This document shows positions 15,597-22,504 of a stretch of 64,000 bases of DNA, in pieces. This stretch comes from an uncultured Lachnospiraceae bacterium (lineage in GTDB: Bacteria > Bacillota > Clostridia > Lachnospirales > Lachnospiraceae): NCBI GenBank assembly GCA_902779355.1, contig CACZBF010000009.1, positions 54,787 to 118,786 on the forward strand. The letters are read 5' to 3'. Positions within the stretch are counted from its first letter, which is position 1, and the number at the start of each line of letters is the position of its first letter. The translations under genes and the position numbers were made by a program. The notes below the pieces were generated by a model. The model was given only the letters and a program-made list of their open reading frames with translations. It was not told the DNA's origin and did not search any database.

Positions 15597-15922
15597 TGAC
15601 GAAACACTCCTTTTTTATTCTTTGAGACAATTGCATAAATTGTCTGAGTATTACCAAACTGATTCTTCCGATTGAATTAACATCTCATAAAATGTTGTTT
15701 TTTAAAGGAAAAACCGGATTTATTAAACAAAATAATTAATGAAAAATTTTATTATTAAATCTTATCTTACTAAAATTAAATGTATAAATATTCCGCTCCG
15801 ACTTATAAAGAAAATATGACTTTCTACAACTAAAATTCTGATGATTGCGAACTGATTACTGTTCTGCACAAATAAAAAAGCGCCAGAACGAGATCACTCT
15901 GACGCTTATCTGATCAAGATTG
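15597..15922. other. Very A/T-rich intergenic region between sepF and lspA
   Basis: A 326-bp gap with no supportable gene on either strand. By hand count 15661-15840 is about 22% G+C, far below the surrounding coding DNA. It holds a palindrome near lspA (AGACAATT 15625-15632 / AATTGTCT 15638-15645) and the sepF terminator (15874-15907). The lspA promoter must lie here, but no convincing -35/-10 pair stood out. Confidence 0.7.
15874..15907 (-). terminator. Terminator after sepF
   Basis: On the minus strand AGCGTCAGA and TCTGGCGCT (15898-15906 with 15879-15887) form a 9-bp stem with one G-U pair, followed by TTTTTT and more T-rich sequence. Confidence 0.85.
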
Positions 15923-16471
15923 TTATCTGACCGCTCCGGCAAAATCGAATGTATCCAAAATCTCTTGAAAATCACCAGAAATTTCAACTCCTCGTGGCGT
16001 TAATACGAAAATATAACTGGAAACCTTCTGAAAATTACCTGAAATTGCATAAGTCGCACCGCTGACAAAGTCAATTATGCGCTGTGCAATATCGATATTA
16101 AGGCCTTCGACATTCAATACCACAGTACGGTTTAGCAGCAAAGTGTCTGTGATCTCTCTTGCATCCTCAAATGTGGTGGGTTTAAAAACACAAACTTCCA
16201 TACCGGCTGATCCTTTCGGTTTCTTTGTATGTGAGATCGGTGTGATCTTTGGCGTGCTGTGAGCCACTGCAGGCTTTACAGGCTCCGGCTCGTCATAATA
16301 GTCATCTTCTTCTTTTTTTGCTCTGGAAAAGAGTTTCTTGAACGATTTTTTTTCTGTTGGCTCATCCTCATAGTCATAGTTGTCGTCATCATCATAGAGA
16401 TCATCGTCGTACTCTTCTTCCTCTTCCGGATTCAAACGCATGATATTCAAAAATCCATCTACGAGTCCCAT
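15923..16471 (-). CDS. sepF: Cell division protein SepF
   Basis: 182 residues. An N-terminal membrane-targeting helix (MGLVDGFLNIMRL) is followed by a long Asp/Glu-rich linker (about 15-75) and the SepF core (about 92-180, VCVFKPTTFEDAREITDTLL, then NVEGLNIDIAQRIIDFVSG). SepF polymerises on the membrane, binds FtsZ and can anchor it. Its partner gene yggS lies 14 nt upstream, as in other Firmicutes division clusters; yggT and divIVA are not adjacent here. A terminator follows. Confidence 0.95.
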   Translation of the reverse strand: MGLVDGFLNIMRLNPEEEEEYDDDLYDDDDNYDYEDEPTEKKSFKKLFSRAKKEEDDYYDEPEPVKPAVAHSTPKITPISHTKKPKGSAGMEVCVFKPTTFEDAREITDTLLLNRTVVLNVEGLNIDIAQRIIDFVSGATYAISGNFQKVSSYIFVLTPRGVEISGDFQEILDTFDFAGAVR

Positions 16472-16485
16472 TTCCGCTCTCCTTA

Positions 16486-17181
16486 CTATTCCTTTCGATA
16501 GTTACGCTCTCCGAAAATACCGGTACCGACGCGCACGAAAGTCGCTCCTTCCTCGATCGCCACCGTGTAATCGCCTGTCATACCCATCGACAAACAATCC
16601 ATAGTTACATTATCAATGTTTTCATTCTTGATGTCAACAGATAATTGGCGCATTTTGCGGAAAAAATCGCGATTTTGCTCTGGGTCTACAACATATGGTG
16701 CTATCGTCATCAGCCCTTTGACGGAAATATTGGGTAATTCCGATGCCTGACGGACGAGTTCTTTCGTGTCTTCCGGTCTAACGCCGAACTTGCTGTCTTC
16801 CCCTGCAATATTGACTTCTATCAGGATTGGGACTGTAATCTTACGCTTCATAGCCTGTATATTGATCTCTTCGGCCAGCCGGAAGCTGTCTACGGAATGA
16901 ATGAGCGCGACCTTATCTACGATGTATTTCACTTTATTGCGTTGCAGATGGCCGATCATGTGCCACTGGACGTCATCGGGCATCTCTGGTTGTTTTTCAC
17001 AGAGTTCCTGCACTTTGTTTTCGCCGAAATGGCGCGTTCCGCAGTCGTAGATCTCTTTCAGATCAGATAATGGCTTGGTCTTACTGACGGCGATCAGTGT
17101 CACTTCCGAGCGGTCTCTGCCAGCGCGAGCGCAAGCCTCCTGGATGTTTTTTTCTACGTTGGTAAGATTTTGTGATAACAT
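16486..17181 (-). CDS. yggS: PLP homeostasis protein YggS
   Basis: 231 residues, the family length. The PLP-binding Lys34 is in LIAVSKTKP, and the TIM-barrel blocks HFGENKVQEL, WHMIGHLQRNKVK and the C-terminal VRVGTGIFGER are conserved. YggS/PROSC proteins buffer free pyridoxal phosphate and have no known catalytic turnover. The GGAG ribosome binding site precedes the ATG. It is directly upstream of sepF, suggesting cotranscription, and directly downstream of the structured element at 17220-17352. Confidence 0.96.
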   Translation of the reverse strand: MLSQNLTNVEKNIQEACARAGRDRSEVTLIAVSKTKPLSDLKEIYDCGTRHFGENKVQELCEKQPEMPDDVQWHMIGHLQRNKVKYIVDKVALIHSVDSFRLAEEINIQAMKRKITVPILIEVNIAGEDSKFGVRPEDTKELVRQASELPNISVKGLMTIAPYVVDPEQNRDFFRKMRQLSVDIKNENIDNVTMDCLSMGMTGDYTVAIEEGATFVRVGTGIFGERNYRKE

Positions 17182-17219
17182 GGGGGTGTTCTCCTTTGGG
17201 GTGTATAAAAATTGTAAAT

Positions 17220-17352
17220 GGTGTCAAAAGTGCCATGCGCAGAATGCGCATGAGCACTTTGCGTGTATAGGGCGCCTCGACGTGCTAGCACGTCGGAGCG
17301 CCTATTCACGCAAAGGCATCATGTCACTTCGTGACATGTGCCTTTTGACACC
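17220..17352. repeat. 133-bp four-way-junction inverted-repeat element
   Basis: Outer arms GGTGTCAAAAG (17220-17230) and CTTTTGACACC (17342-17352) are perfect. Three hairpins fill the interior with almost no unpaired base. Arm A (17230-17257): GTGC+CATGCGCA, loop GAA, one bulged A. Arm B (17258-17314): TTTGCGTG/CACGCAAA enclosing the palindrome CGACGTGCTAGCACGTCG. Arm C (17315-17342): GGCA+CATGTCAC, loop TTC, one bulged T. Arms A and C mirror each other. The outer arms carry outward-facing TTGACA hexamers. No U-tract follows, so it is not an ordinary terminator, and no second copy was seen in this window. Confidence 0.85.
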
Positions 17353-17375
17353 TATTGAAAAAAATTTTCACTCTC

Positions 17376-18761
17376 TCAATTCACCAGCTGTCCCTCCGTC
17401 ACATCACTGCCGTTCAGGGCGATATGATCATACAGAGAGATGCCGTATTTCGTGCCTGTCCTTACTATAGCATATTCCGCATTCTGAAACAGTACATCGA
17501 TCTGCTTAAACACGGCATAGCCTTTATTAACGTTATAAACCCCTGACAACTCAGCAGTGTTCTCCAACGGGAACTGCATGCCGTTTACGGGATCCTGGAT
17601 CATACTGCCCTCCTGCAGCCCTTCTTCGCTGATATAATATGCATCCTCAGTCTCGAAGAACAGCTCCGTCGGTTGAAAGGTCAGCTCCGTCCCGCCTTCT
17701 TCGGTTTCATGCAACAGTAATACCCCATAACTCGAAGAATCGCCGCCCTGACTGAAATAGTGCTTCGGTACGACAAAAAAGGATTTTTGCGTGATCGCGC
17801 TGTTCGGGATCTTGAGCCCTGTCTGCTCCGGCGTGATGAGCTCGATCTCTTCGAATCTGTCGTTTGCATACCGGATCATGGAATTGTTGAGCGACAGGAT
17901 CAGATAATGTGCTCCGTTGATATCACGAAACGTATAGGAGGCATTTGAAGTCTCGGAATCGGATAAAAAACGGATCTTAAGGTTGCTGCTGCCTTGCAGA
18001 CCCTGAAACGTCGTTTCGTCAACAGGGACAACAATATTCCAGTCTTCATTCGTCAGCACTTTATAAGCGGGAGCTCCGATGCTTACAGTAGGATTCGCCT
18101 TAAGATTATTGCGCTGATAATTCATTTCATTGAATTGTTCCGGTATAAAAGTGTCAGGGGTCACATCCTCATATCCGTCGGTATAATATACGATCACACC
18201 CGGCTCCTGTGCAGTCACAATATGAAACGTCCCCACACCTGCCGCATAACTGGCACTGCTCTGCACGGTCTCGAGTGCAGTCCGGTTTAATGATTCCATG
18301 ATCTGAGATTCAAGAGAATCTCTGAAATCGTAAACACGGAAAAACAGATCATCTTCATACGTATTGGAAAAGTCCTGTACGGTATCTGAAATCTCATTTC
18401 GGCTTTCTTCATCCAGTTCGCCGATGTTTTGGGCATTCTGCTCGATCAGACCGGAAATACTGCCGCTTTCGTCCACAGAATAGATCATGGTCTGTACACC
18501 GGCTTTCGAAGCGTCTTTGAGATAATAATTAATGTCTCCGGTGTAGTTTGCAGGAAAGACATCTTCGTCACGCAAAATAAGCCCCTGATAAGTATTGCTT
18601 TCCGCAATGGTCCCGTATTCTACTTCATAGACTGCAATGTGCGTTGCAGTAAAATACGTGATCAAATGATACGTGACGTAAACCAGGATCAGGATAAAAA
18701 TGATCACGCCAAGATTGAGATGTGTTCCGCGTGGATATTTTACAATCTTATCTTTTGCCAT
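17376..18761 (-). CDS. HlyD-like single-pass membrane protein
   Basis: 461 residues. A short basic N-terminus (MAKDKIVKYPRGTH) and one transmembrane helix (about 17-38) precede a large extracytoplasmic part that begins with a barrel-sandwich-like segment (VYEVEYGTIAESNTYQGLILRDE), as in membrane-fusion proteins. A helical region (about 100-170) and beta-rich parts follow. No transporter or outer-membrane partner gene is nearby. Position just upstream of yggS-sepF suggests an envelope or division role rather than efflux; this is inference. No Shine-Dalgarno precedes the ATG, which lies 7 nt after the U-tract of a strong hairpin. Confidence 0.7.
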   Translation of the reverse strand: MAKDKIVKYPRGTHLNLGVIIFILILVYVTYHLITYFTATHIAVYEVEYGTIAESNTYQGLILRDEDVFPANYTGDINYYLKDASKAGVQTMIYSVDESGSISGLIEQNAQNIGELDEESRNEISDTVQDFSNTYEDDLFFRVYDFRDSLESQIMESLNRTALETVQSSASYAAGVGTFHIVTAQEPGVIVYYTDGYEDVTPDTFIPEQFNEMNYQRNNLKANPTVSIGAPAYKVLTNEDWNIVVPVDETTFQGLQGSSNLKIRFLSDSETSNASYTFRDINGAHYLILSLNNSMIRYANDRFEEIELITPEQTGLKIPNSAITQKSFFVVPKHYFSQGGDSSSYGVLLLHETEEGGTELTFQPTELFFETEDAYYISEEGLQEGSMIQDPVNGMQFPLENTAELSGVYNVNKGYAVFKQIDVLFQNAEYAIVRTGTKYGISLYDHIALNGSDVTEGQLVN

Positions 18762-18768
18762 AACATAG

Positions 18769-18802
18769 AAAAAGGGTGCCTTAAGCTATCTTAAGGCACC
18801 CC
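18769..18802 (-). terminator. Strong hairpin between the P-loop gene and the HlyD-like gene
   Basis: GGGTGCCTTAAG (18774-18785) and CTTAAGGCACCC (18790-18801) form a perfect 12-bp stem with a 4-nt loop; on the minus strand it is followed by TTTTT. It ends the P-loop gene but lies only 7 nt before the HlyD-like start codon, so it may also act as an attenuator. Confidence 0.85.
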
Positions 18803-18813
18803 CGAACCTTTTT

Positions 18814-19233
18814 TTAAAGTGATACGATCAATTTTGCCTTTGCGCATTCCGGTAAGCGGTCTGCAGCGCATGCAATGCTGATCACAAACTTAATATTGAA
18901 TTTCTCACTGATGATATCAAGCTTTTCGATCGCCGGGGTCAGGTTTTCGGCCTCTGTATTGGCGATGGTCAAGAAGCTGTCGAGATACATCTGCTCAAGA
19001 TCGTTGTCCTGAGAGGCGATGCCGCAGATAAAACCGAGGAACTCATCGCAATTGGTCAAAGGATAATCTCCCACATTGATGAGACGCACCCGATTATTCA
19101 ACTCATACATGTGTTTCTGACTCTTATCAAGGAAAACAATGTTACCAGGCGCTTCTTTGACTGCTTCGGCCACCTTGTCTAAAAGGTATTTTGTTTTTCC
19201 TTTTCCCTGCTCTCCGGCAATGATCTCAATCAT
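18814..19233 (-). CDS. Small P-loop protein of unknown function
   Basis: 139 residues from the ATG at 19233, which has GGAGGT 8 nt upstream; the longer open frame starting at 19317 has no such site and would span the promoter. A Walker A motif GEQGKGKT is at residues 7-14 right after the first strand. A candidate Walker B strand is NIVFLDKSQ (about 36-44). The rest is acidic and helical, with a final strand IKFVISIACAADRLPE. The small size and early P-loop recall thymidine-kinase-like or similar NTP-binding folds, but I do not recognise the family. It has its own promoter and is flanked by a carboxypeptidase gene and the HlyD-like gene. Confidence 0.75.
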   Translation of the reverse strand: MIEIIAGEQGKGKTKYLLDKVAEAVKEAPGNIVFLDKSQKHMYELNNRVRLINVGDYPLTNCDEFLGFICGIASQDNDLEQMYLDSFLTIANTEAENLTPAIEKLDIISEKFNIKFVISIACAADRLPECAKAKLIVSL

Positions 19234-19288
19234 AGGCTCAACCTCCAGTGTGTTCTCGGATCGGTAAAACTCTTCCGAACCTGTTTTT

Positions 19289-19317
19289 ATTATAGTATAC
19301 GCGTTGCAGAAAAACAA
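19289..19317 (-). promoter_or_regulatory. Promoter of the small P-loop gene
   Basis: On the minus strand: -35 TTGTTT (19312-19317), a 17-bp spacer, and a perfect -10 TATAAT (19289-19294). Expected start is near 19282, giving a leader of about 50 nt. Confidence 0.55.
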
Positions 19318-19320
19318 CCG

Positions 19321-20307
19321 CTAATTCGCATAATTCCCCATCATCTCATTCATGACAAGATACAGGTTTGAACGTCCGTCTGCTTTATAGACTGTCGCAA
19401 CCTGATAGTCTCCGGCCATATTCTGAATGAGGTTGATAAGGCAGTATCCTGCCGCACCGGTTGTGCCGGTTTTGCCGCCCAGTACGACGACACCTTCCGG
19501 CGCATCCTCTTTTCCGATCAGGTAGGGATTGGTCGTCGTCCAATCTTTGCTGACGCTTTCTCCGGCTGCATTGGTATAATTGGCAGTATGATCCACCGTT
19601 GTGAGGATCCTTAAGTATTCGTCGTTTTTGATCCCTTCATTCAGGATCAGGTACATATCGTATACCGTCGTATAATGGTTCTCATCAGGAAGACCGTTGG
19701 GATTGACAAAATTGGAATTGGTAGCGCCGACGGAATTGGCGAATTGATTCATCATAGCGGCAAAACCCTCTACACTGCCTCCAAGATATTCAGCGATCGC
19801 TACAGATGCATCATTACCGCTTCGAAGGATCATTCCGTAACAAAGATTCCGCAGACTGATCTGGTCGCCGGTGTTCAGATCACAGACAGAGGAATCGCTT
19901 GCCTGATCAACTGCGTTGGCGCTGACTGTCACGATGTCATCGAGCTTGCCGCTTGTAACAGCAAGATAAAGCGTCAGAACCTTTGTCGTACTTGCCGGAT
20001 ATAAGCGTTCGTGAACATTATACGCATAACGGACATCCGTAGTATTACGATCAAAAAGCCCTGCTCCACCCACATTCTGATAGTGTGTGTTATCAAGGGA
20101 AGTATTCTCTCTGCCGATGACACAGAGATCTTTTGAAAAAGTGGAAACATCCGAACCCGTTGCTGCTGATTGGAAAGAATATGCCGAAGCATCATACTGC
20201 GGAAAAGGGGAAACTACCTCTTCCGCGCAATTTGCACCGCATCCTGCAGCAAAGAAAAGCAGCGAGCCTGCTGTCAGTACGGGGATGATCTTATTTATAC
20301 ATTTCAC
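19321..20307 (-). CDS. D-alanyl-D-alanine carboxypeptidase (S11), lipoprotein
   Basis: 328 residues. A lipoprotein signal ends at Cys23 (FFAAGC). The S11 penicillin-binding motifs are all present: SxxK as S106-TTK (YPASTTKV), SGN at 163-165 and KTG at 279-281 (GGKTGTTGAAGYC). It trims the terminal D-Ala of the stem pentapeptide, limiting cross-linking. Unlike DacA/DacF it lacks the long C-terminal beta domain and membrane anchor; the lipid anchor replaces them. Its start overlaps the end of mgsA by 17 nt, placing it at the end of the mreB-mgsA operon. Confidence 0.92.
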   Translation of the reverse strand: MKCINKIIPVLTAGSLLFFAAGCGANCAEEVVSPFPQYDASAYSFQSAATGSDVSTFSKDLCVIGRENTSLDNTHYQNVGGAGLFDRNTTDVRYAYNVHERLYPASTTKVLTLYLAVTSGKLDDIVTVSANAVDQASDSSVCDLNTGDQISLRNLCYGMILRSGNDASVAIAEYLGGSVEGFAAMMNQFANSVGATNSNFVNPNGLPDENHYTTVYDMYLILNEGIKNDEYLRILTTVDHTANYTNAAGESVSKDWTTTNPYLIGKEDAPEGVVVLGGKTGTTGAAGYCLINLIQNMAGDYQVATVYKADGRSNLYLVMNEMMGNYAN

Positions 20308-20686
20308 GCCAGTCTAAATCTCCTCTATCCAGCGCGCGTACCAAAAGCTCTGCTGTCGCGAGATTGGTCGCAAGCGGGATATTATGTGTATCGCAAATGC
20401 GGATGACACTGTTGACATCCGGCTCATGGGATTGCGGCGAAAGCGGCTCCCGCAAAAAGATCACAAGATCGATCTCGTTGTGCTCGATCTGTGCAGTTAA
20501 CTGCTGGACACCTCCAAGATGACCTGCAAGAAATTTGTGTACGGACAGGTTAGCGGCTTCTTCAACAAGTCTTCCGGTAGTACCGGTCGCATACAGTTCG
20601 TTTTTCCCAAGGATCCCGCGATAAGCGATGCAGAAGTTCTGCATCAGTTTTTTTTTGGAATCATGTGCGATCAAACCGATATTCAT
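20291..20686 (-). CDS. mgsA: Methylglyoxal synthase-like protein, catalytic Asp missing
   Basis: 131 residues with the MGS fold: His8 (IAHD), the phosphate-binding TGTTGRL and the ending ATNLATAELL. Compared with the Escherichia coli enzyme, Asp71, the catalytic base in MGGDQQ, is Val60 here (LGGVQQ), and Asp91 is Glu80 (LREPL). The equivalents of His98 (His87) and Asp101 (Asp90) remain. The enzyme normally turns dihydroxyacetone phosphate into methylglyoxal. With the base gone, activity is doubtful, and the protein may bind phosphate or sense a triose phosphate instead. It follows rodA and overlaps the carboxypeptidase gene. Confidence 0.82.
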   Translation of the reverse strand: MNIGLIAHDSKKKLMQNFCIAYRGILGKNELYATGTTGRLVEEAANLSVHKFLAGHLGGVQQLTAQIEHNEIDLVIFLREPLSPQSHEPDVNSVIRICDTHNIPLATNLATAELLVRALDRGDLDWREMYK

Positions 20687-20710
20687 TCTTTTCCTTCTCC
20701 TTTTACGCCC

Positions 20711-21823
20711 CTAAAATCGTTTTTGCTGTAACCCCACATTTAAGACAAGCCCGATCCCGCCAAACAACGTGACGAGCGAAGTCAGGCCGTAACTGACAAA
20801 CGGTAACGGTAAGCCGGTATTCGGAAACATCCCTGTTGTTACGGCAATGTTCATAAAACTCTGGAACCCCACCAGAGCGGCCATCCCGCTGCAGATCAGT
20901 TTCCCTGCAAGATCTTTTGCCTTTGCTGCCATCAGAATACATTCCAATGTGATCAAAAACAGTAAAATCACAATAATGGCACCGCCGATAAAGCCCATCT
21001 CCTCTCCCGCAACCGCAAAAATAAAGTCTGTCTGTGGCTCCGGGATAAAGTTGCCGTTCTTTACGGAAGTGACATCTGTGTTGTTCAGGCCTTTTCCCCA
21101 AAGCTGACCGGAACCGATTGCAGTAATGGAGTTTGTCTGCTGCATAGCAGTCTCGGGATATTCCTCCGGATAGAGCCATGCCATAATGCGGAGCCATTGG
21201 AAATGCTCGATGATGGTTTGATCCGGCTGGAGTACAAAACTAAGAAAGATCATCACTGCAGGAATGCTCACTGCGAGTACAGCCAGTATTATTTTATAAC
21301 TTAATCCGGCAACAAACAAGAGTGCAATGAAAATTAAGCCGGTTGCGATCGTCGTTGACAGATCGGGCTGTTTTAAGACCAAATAAAGCGGAACTGCCGC
21401 GAGCCCAAAGGACAACAGTAAGATTGGCACTGAATTGATCCGTTCCTGATGTTTCATGAAAAAGTAAGAAAAGAACAGGATCAGCAGGATCTTACCAAGC
21501 TCCGAAGGCTGAAAACGGATACCGGCGATCTCTACCCATCTCGTTGCGCTATGAGAATCCGTGCCGACAAAGCGCACCATTAAAAGCAATACGATGTTTA
21601 GGGCATAGAAAACCCAGCCAAACCGGATCAAAAACCCGTAATCGATGAATGACACGCCAGCCATGACAATGAGCCCAAGGAATAATCCCATGGTCTGCTT
21701 TGCCTGGTAGTCTTCGTTGGCGCTGCCGATCACGGCGATTCCGATGGCGGTTAGGATCACCACATATATAATCAGGCGAAAATTATAATTCCTGATGTGA
21801 TAGGATTTCCATAATGCTTTCAT
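20711..21823 (-). CDS. rodA: SEDS glycosyltransferase RodA
   Basis: 370 residues with about ten transmembrane helices. The SEDS signatures are visible: RWVEIAGIRFQPSELGK and, near the C-terminus, NTGLPLPFVSYGLTSL. RodA polymerises lipid II glycans during elongation together with a class B PBP; that partner, mrdA, is two genes upstream. The start overlaps the minC stop by 4 nt. In many Clostridia minD and minE lie between minC and rodA, but here they are absent. Confidence 0.95.
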   Translation of the reverse strand: MKALWKSYHIRNYNFRLIIYVVILTAIGIAVIGSANEDYQAKQTMGLFLGLIVMAGVSFIDYGFLIRFGWVFYALNIVLLLMVRFVGTDSHSATRWVEIAGIRFQPSELGKILLILFFSYFFMKHQERINSVPILLLSFGLAAVPLYLVLKQPDLSTTIATGLIFIALLFVAGLSYKIILAVLAVSIPAVMIFLSFVLQPDQTIIEHFQWLRIMAWLYPEEYPETAMQQTNSITAIGSGQLWGKGLNNTDVTSVKNGNFIPEPQTDFIFAVAGEEMGFIGGAIIVILLFLITLECILMAAKAKDLAGKLICSGMAALVGFQSFMNIAVTTGMFPNTGLPLPFVSYGLTSLVTLFGGIGLVLNVGLQQKRF

Positions 21824-22491
21824 GAACGCCCTTCAAAATACTGTATCTGTACACAACCCTGTGAAATGATGGCCACTTTCGGAAGATTTTTCTTTTTTCG
21901 ATCTTTCCACCCGGCGTGTTTTTCCAATGAGGGAGAGTAAACCAATGAACCGATCCGCAGGCTCTCCGGCATCATATTCAGTGCAAAGACAAATACATCT
22001 TCTTTTCCGGCCGATCCGGCCCATGCATTTCCAAGAAGGCTTCCGAGCACGATCAGATTGCCGGCCGTGGTGATGTTTGCGCCGGCTTCCACATCCGATA
22101 AAACAACAAGGCTCTGCTCGGCAGTTATCACTTCACCGCTCTTTACGGTTTCGTAGCGCAAAATCGCTTCGGTCGGATCGTACTCGGGAATCTGCGGCAT
22201 AGAGGCTTCGGTTTTCCGTTTCAGGATTTCCTCGCGGATCTCATCCTCTTCCACAATGCAGATGACATGGGTGTTTGTCTTCTCGTTGATGGTTTCGACG
22301 ATCGCAGCCTCTTCCTCTTCACTCAGTTTTCTTCCCACAAAGGAAATGGCGAAGCTGGCGTCTTTAAAGAATTTATCCGATTCCTGAAACTTTTCCAGAA
22401 TCTTATCCAGAAGTGTCACAAAAGGCAGATCCGGGTTCAGATGCAGTTGAATGCCGTAACGATTGCTTTTTAATACGACTGCTTCTCGCAT
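21820..22491 (-). CDS. minC: Septum site-determining protein MinC
   Basis: 223 residues from the ATG at 22491, chosen because CGGAGGA lies 5 nt upstream and MREAVVLKSNRYGIQL is the usual start; a longer frame would run into mrdA. An N-terminal FtsZ-inhibiting domain (about 1-100) is followed by the C-terminal beta-helix (about 125-223) with repeated Gly/Ala turns (DVEAGANITTAGNLIVLGSL). MinC blocks Z-rings away from midcell and normally needs MinD for membrane binding. No minD follows; minC runs straight into rodA with ATGA overlap. Confidence 0.9.
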   Translation of the reverse strand: MREAVVLKSNRYGIQLHLNPDLPFVTLLDKILEKFQESDKFFKDASFAISFVGRKLSEEEEAAIVETINEKTNTHVICIVEEDEIREEILKRKTEASMPQIPEYDPTEAILRYETVKSGEVITAEQSLVVLSDVEAGANITTAGNLIVLGSLLGNAWAGSAGKEDVFVFALNMMPESLRIGSLVYSPSLEKHAGWKDRKKKNLPKVAIISQGCVQIQYFEGRS

Positions 22492-22504
22492 AATATTCCT
22501 CCGT

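Noticed and set aside
17220..17352. The cloverleaf as a tRNA gene
   Set aside because: It has four arms, but no GTTCRA T-loop, no anticodon-loop pattern and far too long a central arm.
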